Positions 13,201-25,200 of a stretch of 64,000 nt of DNA are shown in pieces. This stretch comes from Dicaeum eximium (taxonomy: Eukaryota > Chordata > Aves > Passeriformes > Dicaeidae): positions 467,332 through 531,331 of the forward strand of contig VWZP01007508.1 of the NCBI GenBank assembly GCA_013396995.1. The letters run 5' to 3'. The notes below the pieces were generated by a model, which saw nothing but the letters and a program-made list of their open reading frames with translations, was not told where the DNA came from and made no database searches. The translations under genes were made by a program, and so were the position numbers. Every line of letters begins with the position of its first letter. Positions within the stretch are counted from its first letter, which is position 1.

Positions 13201-16200
13201 TTGACACAGCAGCTGCCAAAGCCAGTGGCTACACCAGTTCTTCCACATGCTTATGGTGTGAATCCCAGGCATGGCAATTCAAATCTTAGTCTTCAACTGA
13301 TTGAATACTGATTGTCCTGAAATACAGATGAGGCATCTTTAGCCTTGTACAAATAGAGAATAAAATGAAAAAACTGCAGGAATAGTCTCAATATTATGTA
13401 AAGACAAACACTTTGATGTTTTCTGTAGTAGTTTTCTGATGGTTTCTTTTCTTAATTTTATATAAAGGCTATATATAGCCTTTTATATTGCCATTGCCAT
13501 ATATCCACCTGAATATTATGGAGTAGATAAATGGATTAACAGTAACTGTGTCTGACAGATACTTGCTTCTGGAGTTACTGTTTCTTTTAAAGTGAAGAAA
13601 ATGGAGACTTCCCTCAGGAAGGTACAGCAAGGAAAATGGAGAATATTTATCGGGTATTTATCTTAATGAAGTTGAAACTTGTTGAAACAAAACTGATCAG
13701 CAAAGGTAGCTGCACACAGCTGCCTCAGCAGGACTTCTGTGCAGTGAAGGAAAGTCTGTAATGAAAAATGCATTGTGAAGCAAATTAAGAGGACAGAGAC
13801 AATCTGAAGTTAAATTCAGGTTGACAAATTCGTTCTTTCCTAAGCAGAGACTTCATAGGAGTAGATTTTTATTGGTCAGATCTGGATTGGTACAGAGAAA
13901 CAAAGAGGGCCTGCTGGAACTTAGTGAACAGTTTTGTGATTTCCTGTTACATGGTGTATTAGGAAGTTTTCAAAGCATAGTTGGAGGTCAATATGTTACA
14001 TAAGAAGCACGGAACATATTTTTAGAGAAATTATGCACAGTACTTAATTTCTGTGTGGAACCAAACTGCATGTGCAATAGAATTGTATTTTCCAATGTCT
14101 GTCCAAAAAAAAAAAGATTATTAACAGGTGTTCAGATAGGAGATGGAGAGTATATAGGTCTTCTGAAGTGTTCCTTTGAAACCTGCAAGTTGGTTTCTGA
14201 ATTACTTTGACCTCTCTAGGAATTTTGTTGCAGAGCATTGTAGTTCTAGATCTGACATTCTACACCTAAATTAGCATTTATTGGTCAGCTACCCTGTGGA
14301 AAGAACATTTATATTTCTTGGATGTAGTAACACTATCCAAGAGAACAATTATATTGGTTCAAGCTGAATAATTGATTGTATTAGAACTTGTAAGATAAAG
14401 ATGGAGCTACCTGTGACCAGGCATATAAAGCACATATTAGCATTGCAGGACTAAGCAATGCATTTCTTTCCTGAGATAAAGACAAAATTGAATGGGAAAA
14501 AATTGTTGCTGGCATCTCCACCCCCCATCTTTTGTTTAAATCCATGTTGCTATGGTGATTTCACGTGTGATACACACTGGAAAGGTGGTAATTTCATAGA
14601 AATCCCAGTTCACCTCTGCTGGAGGGGGCAATGCTTTGAGTCACCTCTGTATGCTGCTGTGATGGGATGAGTTGTGGTAAGGATGAAGGGGCAAATTTTC
14701 TATCTCTAATCCTTCACAAGGACATTTTTGCCCTCAGACTTTAATTCTGATATCTGCTTGATTCAATCACAACTTCGATGGAAGTTAGACTGTTTTCTAA
14801 AACACACACAGTACCCTTCACAAAATAAAACTTTGTAAGTGCAAGTGGTATAGACATTAACCTTTCATTTAGACAGTTAGTTTCTTTTAATTTAAGTAAA
14901 TTTTTAAGACCTAAATTGACTTTCTGTAGTAGTATTTGAAGGGCTAGGGGACCCAGATATCATTCCAGTGATATCATGATGTATAACAGAAAATAATGTT
15001 CCTGCTTAGGCTTTTTCCACTTGGTCAGACAGAAACAGCATGATGTTTCCTCCAGGAAACATCATCATTTCCTAATTGTACTTTCAATTCAGATATTAAT
15101 TTCTTTCTTGAAATTTCTTTTGCCACCTCCAGCTAATTAGCTTACTGTCTATTAATCTCCAGCACAGAATCTGATTAGATCATCACTAGAGAAAACTATT
15201 TACAAATTACCATTGTGTTTTGTCAAAATGTGCTCAGTCAAATTCTTTGACTCTGTCTCTTATTCCAAGTATTGGCTCTTGTGAGCAAGATACCAAATCT
15301 TGCTCAAGCTGGTTTAAGCAGCTATGAAACTTTTGCCCTATAGTAAGCCCAAAGATGAATGCAATAAACTGAAATTCCAAAAATTTTGTTTGGCGTTTGA
15401 AAAAAAATAAACTGACTTATTGATACTGAACACAATTTTGTCATGCTATGGCCCAGGACCTGAACTTCATCTCCTTTCCTTAGATCCTTGCACCTGGACA
15501 CAATGGGTGGAGTTTTTCTGTTTGGGATGTCCTGTTTTTCTTATTTTTGAGGTTTTTTTCCCTTGGTTCTGTGTTTTGTTAATAGTTTCTTTACTTTTTT
15601 AATGGGCACTGTATCCCAAGGAACCTCCAAGTACAGGTAAGTAACCTACCTTTTCTGGAATGAGGAGGAGCTGGTTGAGTATGATATTAACTTACTTTTG
15701 TTAAAGAAACAATTGTGTCAGTTCTCTGCACATTTTGCTGACAAGTAGGACAAACTTAGAAATGTTATTTTTTGTTTGGAGAGTGAAGGGAAAGCTGCAT
15801 TATCTTCACTCAGTTTGTGCTGATCATGTAATGGCTAGTAATGAATGTTTTAAGTAGTGACCATGAGGTGAAAGTTTCAGAAGTCCAGCTCTGTGTGGAA
15901 TGCAAGAGAACATTGCTGGATCCTGCTGTGCAGCCAGGTGATGAACAGCTTGTCATTGAAGGAAAGCCTTTTTGAACCTTTTACAGACAAACTAGGACAT
16001 TTTCAATGCTCTGCTTTACACAGTAAGCCTTTTATTCTATGTATTTACAAATTGTATTTTTCTTTTTTAATGAATTCCATTCTTCTTGTGACTCTAGCTC
16101 CCACTTCTCTAGAATCTTCAAGCAGTATAGAGCAGGAGAAATACCTACAAGCCTTACTGAATGTGATATCCGTCCACTGCAAAAGGAATGGCAGTAACAC

Positions 16201-19200
16201 CCTCACTGTTAGCCCAACCATTGCTCTGTCTCCAGGTAAAATTGGTTTGTACAGTGCTTTTCTATGGCTAAGCTAACAAGTGACTTTTCTCTGATTTGGT
16301 GCTAGTTCAATGTTCCACGTGAACTCTGTTGTTTCTTTGTTGTTAGGCTTTCCAGGTAACCTGTTCGCTCTTAGTTTCAGTGAATACGTTTTCTCTATGT
16401 AAAGGAAGTTTATAATCTTTCCTGAAATACTTTTCAATATTAATCTGGCAGTAAAGTCTTTTATAACTAATTAAGCATAAACTACATATTGAATAAAAGA
16501 CTATCAAATTTAAAAGTATGCAAAAATCTGCTCTATTTTATATAATGAGGCAAAATCTGCTCTATTTTGTATAATGAGGAAGTATGAGGTTGGAAGATCA
16601 GAACAGATAACACTGTTTAGCTACAGCAGCAATGGAAGGCATATGGGCTTCTTTATGCATTACATACTCATAATGGGTTTCTACTGATGTAATTTCCAAA
16701 TAGAGCTCTTTTTGCAGTGAAAACTTTTTCAATATTTGAGTTATGCCTAGGTGGAACCACAAAGAAATTGATCCATGTTTTATTTCAGTTATTTTATGAT
16801 GAAACCTGGTGGGGTTTAGGTGAGGATAATCCTGACGTGTCAGGAAAGACTATGTGACTTGAAATTGTGTCTGTCTTGTCTTACTCAGTTGTAATTGGCC
16901 TAATACTGCCAAACAGTGGCTTTTCTTGTAAAGTAACACCATCCCAAAGTGTGCGTACTTTGCTTTATTTATTGTAAATATGTTGATTGCTTAGCTGTAT
17001 CTAACACCTCCATGCTGTTGCCAATGTATGCATTTGTCCTAAAAAATAAATCTCAAGTACAAAATTGGCAAGAATTAGCTGTATTGGGTGAAAAAGGGCA
17101 TTTTGTCAGTCACATGAAGTCTTAGTCTGGTTAACACTGTAGCTTTTTTAATCTTCTATTCTTTTTTTGGCTGACTTTAGGCACTGAAACGAGGGCTTCA
17201 AGAATGTCTACTGTGTTTAAGCAGGTAGTGCCAGGACATTTGGATGTAAATCTATCCAATAGCTTTGCTCGAGGAGGTTAGTAAGACTAGCTCAAAGTCT
17301 ATTGTTTGAAGTAATAAATGATGAAAAAATGTCAGTGAAATAAAAATAATTATACTTTTTATTGATTCGTTGCTCTGTGAAACAACAAAACAGAAATTAG
17401 ATTGGCCTCTGTCCACAATGTTATCTAATTTCTGTTCAAATCCTTTACTTACCATTAAAATAAAGTTGGTTATTAAGCACTCAGATAGGGATTATCTTTC
17501 TAAATTATTTGGGATTCATCCATATTTTTAATTTGTCTATGTATGGCCTGAAAATGCATATACTTATATAATAGACTGCAGAATCTGCAATTACAGATCA
17601 TTCCAATATGTATCTGAAGCTTAGCTGATGCTTCATAACATTACAAATAATCTGTAAATATTTTTACTCTAAGTAGTAGGGAGCTATGTGGCCAGGTACA
17701 GTAGGTAGGGAGATAAAGTATCTTCTTTGGAAATAGTTATTCCTAGTTACAGGGGCTTATCAGTGTCATTTCTACAAGAACATTTCTTTCTGTTAGGGAG
17801 ATTCCAACTACTTCCAAGCACTTCTAGTCTGATGAAGTTAAGATTTTTTTTTTTTATGTGCAACATGTACATAAATTATTGCACCAAATTTCTTAAAAAT
17901 AGATTTGTTAAAATAGGGATGAATCTATTCCGTAAAAGAGAGCATTTTATATTTGATTTATTACCTTTCAGCCATGAAGGCTCCTTTGACAGTTATTTCT
18001 AAGCATCTAAATGCTGTTTTTCTTCTCTTTCGATACTTTTAGCATCTGAAATTAGTTAAATTTACATTTACCTGCTGGGGTCCATTGCAGCCTAAATCTT
18101 CTTGTGTGATACAAAACCTACAGCTCATATGAGGAAGGATAAGAATATTTTGTAGAGAAAAACCTCCAGAAGAGGTGGGATGGGATTAAGGAAATGAAGG
18201 AAGGAATAACAGAAAGGGAAGGAGAAAGGAAAATGCTCAGGAATGTATAGGGAAGTGATGTAAGAATTGTAGCAGAAGGGAAGAGAGGAAGGGCAGGAGA
18301 GGACATGGGGATCACTAAAGACTGGGGAGGTGAGTGCATTTTCATTAATCATAGTAAATGCATATTTCTTATCTAGGAGTTTTGTTTCTGTTCTGTGCTC
18401 ACTGTGTTGTAGCTGGAGATAAATAAAGCTGGTGACCTGGGTGAGATGGCTGGGGCTGAGGAGAGCAGCAGGGAATGGTGGCTGCAGTTGTTGGGTAAAT
18501 GGTGCCGTGCCCAGCCTGGCTGAGCCCTGGAGCAGTGGCAGTGCTGGTGGCTGGCAGCAGAGGTTTGGTTGTGTTACATCCCCTTGTGCCAGCACAAAAG
18601 CACCAACAACCCAGTGGTACAGCAAAGGTGCTGCAGATAAGTCAGGGAGAGCTGGCTGGATGCTGTGTGGAAGTTGTCTTTTGAAGATAAAGGTATTACG
18701 GAAATAGCTGCTGCTGGTTTCTAGGATTAGAGTTCGTGGTAAGTGTGATAGGATGAGTTTGTTGCTATTCAAAGGAAAAATAAAGAGGCTGAAGGCAGTA
18801 TTGGGTCACAGATGTGTTGTTTTACTGGACATTGAAATCCCTTGGCTGAATTTCAGCAGGAATCAGGAGGAGGGCAGGGAAGTTATCTTGTGTCTTGGTG
18901 GATCGCTGCCCCACCTGCCCTGTGTGTTTGAAAGGTGTCTGTTCACAGCTCAGCAGGATATGTGAGGACTCTGCTGAAACATAAGAATGTTTGACAAGTA
19001 CAGTGGGAGCCCTAGGGAAGGTGGGAAGTTGACAGGGGAAGAGGGAACACAGAAAGGGAATATCTCCCTGGAGAGAAGTAAAGTCTAGGGGGTTTTAGAT
19101 TGGCTGACACATTTCTTTTAAAAGAAATTCAAAATTATACACAGAGTATTTATTATAGTAGTATAGTATAGTAGTATAGTATAGAGTATTATAATAGTTA

Positions 19201-22200
19201 TTATACACAGAGTATATAAAATCTCTAAAATTATTCTCAAATCCATTATCATGAAGTTCCTCACTACTTTTTCACAGCTAGATATATTTCACATGTGAAG
19301 CAGCAAGCAGCTATGGATTATACACTACACTGTGCAAAATACAATAGCAGTGTTTTTGTGGCTTGGATTCTGGACCACTTTTTCTTTCCTTGTGTTTATT
19401 ATCACACATACCAAGGCTCAAAAGCCAGGTTCAGCTATGATACACCAGTAGAAAATGACATTTTCTATTTTTTTTGTGCCAGATAATGTATTTATAATAT
19501 ATAAAATTTTAAAATAGAAGTTAAAATATATGTTCCAGTGTGTGAACAATAGTTCTCATTTTTTAAAACCATCATTGTTCTGAACACTCATTAGTTGTTC
19601 TGAATATTTGTGTCTGTGTCAAGCATGATTTTTTTCTTTATCTGGATCATTGTCATGAAGCATCTGCCCAAAGCTCAGTCAAGTTGGTTTCGACCTGAAA
19701 TATTTGGTCAAATACTTATATTTCATAATATATTTTCATTCTTTGACCTTTTCTTGGTTGATACTTTTCATGAGAATTGCAAGTTCACTCAAAAGCTATA
19801 GCTTTTCCTCTTATATTACTTTGTAAGTATAATGTGGTTCTACGGAGCAGCACTTCTTACTTGGCATTGCTGTGTAATTTAGCAGAATAAAAATTCTTCT
19901 CAGTATGTTTTGCTGCTGTTGGAGAAATACTAGGATATGTATAATTTAAAAATACAGACCCAGCTCAGAGAATTATTTTCAAAGCAGGAAACATTAACAT
20001 TTTATGTATGATTTAATAGAATATTTTTATGCAAACGACTCGGTTATGTTGATGTAGGTTTTGAGCCAAGGGTATATGCACTGATAAACACATAAGGCTC
20101 CCACAGAAAATGATAATTTTTACAAGGGGAGAGAAGATCACTTTCTGTGGTAGATGTTACATGTTTTCTAAATTATATAGTTGTACACAGGCCTTTAAAA
20201 ATCTTTGTAGGTGTATAGAACTAATATCTTCTGCTTTAATTTTGAGGTCCATCAAATTCTACACTTAATGTCCCTAGACTAAACCAACTTTTTATAACAG
20301 GCATTCATGTTGGGATTTTTAATTAAACTAACTTTCAGCTGGATAGAAACTTTCAATAAACTATTCAACAGAATGATTTAATCGTTAAATTTCCTTTGAT
20401 ATTCTAATTATGGAAAAACATGATGGCTTTCCTATGTTTGAAGCTATTGCAGTGACAATGGAAATTATTCCTGTTTGATAAATGGATACCTCCTTCCCAT
20501 TTTATATTGGTTTTGTGGCTTGATTGATGTTTTGTCTTGTGATGCCTAAGATTCGTGCTGTCTGATAAATCATGTACTATAAAGAAATGCAATATATTCT
20601 AGATCTTTGGAAATTAATAAGTAACCCTTTTCTTCTCTCCTGCACTGTGTTTCGCTGCAATGTGCATTCCATTCCTCCTTCTGTCCTAACTTATCTGCCA
20701 GTGCTTGGGTACAGAGATAAATGTTTCACTCATTCAAATTCCAAATCAGCAACTAAGGAAAGAGTCCATCAAGGTACTGTATTCTGTATCCTGAAAGCCC
20801 ATTCTTTTCTACCATCTTCTGCTACAATGTCTTAATTCATTCTAAAATGATACTGACAGAAAGCCTTGCTTCTGCATTAACAAAATGCTGGGGTTTTTAG
20901 CTGTTATGTTTTGGAGGTTTTTCGCCCATTGAATGTGTGCACAGTGACAGTGAGGTAACACAGAGGGATATGTAGAAAGCTTTCTGTGTGAAAATTTTAA
21001 ACAGCTGACAATCAGTTCTGGAAAAGAGTTTAGTATTCCTACTGCTTTAGTAAAATATCTAAGAAACACTATTATCTAGTCAATTAATTTCTTTCCATAG
21101 TTATTATTAATGTTAATGGACAGGAGAAAATTGATTACTGTCAAGTCAGAAAGTCATAATAATGCAGTAATACACAAGATACTGCTAACAAAAAGGAAGC
21201 ACTAGGCAAAAGTACAATAGAAACATAATTGTGCCTTTTAATCACAGTTGTCCATGCTGGTAAACATGTTCATCTGCATGTATTTGTAGCCAGTTTTTTT
21301 GCTTTTGATGTGCCTGCCACAAGTGCTAATGATGGGTGCATTTGTGAAATGCTCCAAAGTGTCACTGTGTATTTTTGTACACTTAATCTTTGGGGACAGC
21401 AGTTTGTTTTGGAGCTTGCATTTTTCCATACCAAGGGAATGAGAGCTACTTTCTCTTATTAAGTGTTTGCTGTGATTTCTGCTTCCTAAAAGTCTTTATT
21501 ATTTCACTTGTAGTAGCTGAGACATGGAATAAAAGTTTGTACTAAACACAGTACTTTACTGCTTGAGGTGTTCTATAAAAGTGGCTGGCTGTGAAGTGGA
21601 AGCTTTTGAGAGCTGTTACTAACTCAGAACTCCTTGCCAGCCACTCTCAGTTGCTGCAGTTCATCTGCTCACATCTCAGACTAGCAGCCAGACAGGCAGA
21701 CAAGCTAAGCTGTACAGACAAGTCCCTGTTGAGAGTTACTGTACAGATTTTTTAATAGAAACACAATCCTGCTTCTAAAAAATAGAATAAAATTATTTTT
21801 CTGGTTGAGCTGTCTCAGTGGAATTTACTGTTATCTGCATCTTTTTTCTTTGTGCAAGAAATGTTAACTATGCACATTATTGGATTTTCCTGAAGAGGGG
21901 TGGGTGTTGGTCCTATAGTATCTAAATTTCTAGCACTGTGAGGTATTTCTAGTGCCTCTTTTGGCTATCTTTCTTCACAGATTTATGGACAAGAGTCTCT
22001 TCTGATAATCTGATTTACTGCATATTGGGATAAAGAATTTCACACTGCCATTTGGATGCCAAATTTAGTGTACTTTAAGGGATTTGATTTTCAAGTAGTG
22101 CTATTCATACTCTGAGAATCCAATACCTTTCACATGCCTCACATTGCACACACAAAAACACTCACAAAATCCTGGTTATTAACTGAGGTACAAGAAACAG

Positions 22201-25200
22201 AAAAATATTTACTGCTTGTCTTTTCTTCTAGCACTTAACAGGCCCTGGCAATCTGGTTTATCACTACTTTATCTTATGTTAAAATGACCAAAACTTACTC
22301 CAGCATGATGAGAACAGAGCATGGCTGTGTGCTGTAGGAGTTTCCCCCCCGGCAGTGCCAATAGAGCTGCAGCAGCAAGGTGTGCACTGTGCAAACTCAG
22401 ATTGCTGTTGGGATGTTGGTGTGATGCCATTCAGAAATTGCTGCTTGCAGGTGCAGTCTGTGGTTCCACATCACACTGCACTTGATGTTGCTGCTACCTT
22501 TGGGGTTTCTGTACTTTCCTGATTTCTGTCCCTCTGGAAATTTCATTTCCATGCACTTACATGGATATTGCTATTTGCAAATTGTGATTCATCACTATGT
22601 TACTGATATCACAGCAATTATTTTCTCTACAGTAGAAGGCAGAGTTAGATGAGAGTCTGAGGTTAAACAACAATGCAGTAGTATGGTTTTGACAATTTTT
22701 GTTACAAATCTATTTCTTTCCAGTACATGCTGTTAACTCTGTCCTGTGAGGGATGCATGTGACATGTTTAAGCATATATCTTAGTAATTATGGTCTCCAG
22801 TAACTCACACAAAGTGTTTTTTAAATATTCTTCATCCTTATGAAGGTGTATGGGCGAGTCTTCGTTCAAGCAACCGATTTATCAACACTCAGACTCCATT
22901 CATTGATGTTGGTGCAAGACTTGCAGGGAAGGATAACACCCCTCCCTACAGCAGCAGCTCTTTTCTGCAAAGTCAGCTGCTGAGAAGACAAGCAGCCCTC
23001 TATATATTTGGAGAAAAATCTCAGTTACGGGTAATGGCAATTTTTTTTTTTAATGTTTAATGTAGTTTTTATTCGGTTGAGTTTAATTATTCTCATGTTG
23101 TTACAAACAGTAAATGATATTCAAGATAACATATGGAAATATGTCATGAAGGAAACAAAATAATAGCTGGGGAAGCAATTACCAGAGAAGGAAACCTTCA
23201 TTACTGTGGGCAGGACTAAACTCACATAAAGCCAAATTGACGAGAATAAGGCCAACCCAGAACTCCTGATTTGATTACATGAAGAAGACCAAGATGTCAA
23301 CAGTTTTGTACATATTATTTGATAGATTTTAATGTTTTAGATGCAATTCTTTGAAAAACAGGTATCCCGTAATTCTTAGTAGTTTTACTTGTTTTCTGAA
23401 AATGTTTTCAGATTTTTTTTATCTTTGCATTCAAATATTAAAAAAAACCTTTTTTTTTACTTTCTTATTCAAAATGTGAACATACAAAAAATATTAATGC
23501 ATTTTTTGCAATACAAAAGATCCAAACCCCATTATTGGTAGTAGGAAAACACAACACTATTCATTTTTTTCTGAAATTATGGTCTGTCAGGACGTGGAGC
23601 AGACATGCTGTACCAGAATAATGCATCAATTTAAATTAGATTTTATTTAAATTAATACATAGATTTCAATTAATAGATTTCACTGTAGATTAAATTAATA
23701 TATTTCATTAAATCTATTAATAGATTTAATTAACTTATTAATTAGATTTAAATTAATATATTCCACTAATAAGGACTGTTTCTGTTTTTTTGATTTCTTA
23801 ATGAATGATAAGTGAAGAGTTCAGTCATGCATCTACAGCTATGTAGCAGAAACTACTGCTTTATACTGCTAAATATCACATCACATAAATTGATGAGGAA
23901 AACAGAAATATACAGCATTTTAAAGAAATGGTGCTGCTTTCCTCAGTTGCTTTTGTAATTTATGCATTATTACAACTTACTGTTGTTGAGTTACTGAATT
24001 TATTTTTGAACCATGCAAAATATAAACAATTAAAACCAGGCTTTTACTTTCCTACATTTTAAATTGGCATTCTATGAAGGAGCTTAATGAAGATTACTTG
24101 CTGGCCAAGTTTAATTCAATGAAAGCAATTTCTGAAGAAAACTCAAAAAGTTTGGCATGAGCATCTGAGTGATGCTTTATACATGAGAATTGTTTTTCCT
24201 AATAATGTTCTCCGTATTATCCTTTTCATCATATTCCATTGGGTTTTGGTGGGGTTTTTTCAGCTAACTTGTTCTCTTAATTCAGTCCTCCTCTCTTATT
24301 GCTAAATGCAGTAAGTTAACTAAAACATGAGGAATTCTGCTAGGAAAACCATCCAGCTGCTGCTCTGTGCTGAATGAAGCACTTCAGACAAACAACTCCC
24401 TCAATGTCCAGTGATTGTTTAGATGACTCAGCTGGTTTGCAGTTATGGGGCTTCTTTGTGGGTGTGGGGAGTTACTTTTTTCTGCTGTATTGAACTCCCA
24501 AAATGTGTCCTGCACTGTTCATCTGTCATGCATACAGATATTTTCATTTTTATCTGTTTATTGTTGATTAGCTTTAGAAGTGTTAAAGGAAGTACAGTAT
24601 GTTGTATATAAAGAACTGAACAGATTGTCACTCAACTTTGGATTTTCACCACTGTCATTGCTAGAATAATTCTAATTATTATTGAAAATATGACTGCTGT
24701 GCAGTACATTCTGCTGTTTTAGTTTATGGTTCTAGCTGGTTTGGGTTTTTTACTTTATTGCGATACATTTTGCAAGGATTTTTATTATATTTTTTATTAT
24801 CCTGGGCAGGTGTTTAACTACACCGATTTTTCATGAGAAATTAATCAATTAGCAATAAAGCAGGCAAGACTTTGGGATTTAAGGAGACTGTCAGTGAAAA
24901 ATATACTTCCCTTTTAAATTACATCTGCTGTTGTCCTTTCCATACAGGGGTTCAAACTTGATTTTGCTTTGAATTGTGAATTTGTTCCTGTTGAATTCAG
25001 TGACATCCGACAGACAAAGGCGAGCTTTAAAAAGCTGATGAGAGCTTGTGTTCCCAGCACTATTCCTACTGATTCTGAGGCAACATTCCTCAAAGCTCTT
25101 GGGGAGTCAGAGTGGTTCCCACAGGTAATTTATCTGACAGGTACTTCTGATAATCTATATGCAGTACTGCTCACACAAAATAAATTCCAAGCTTTTGTGA

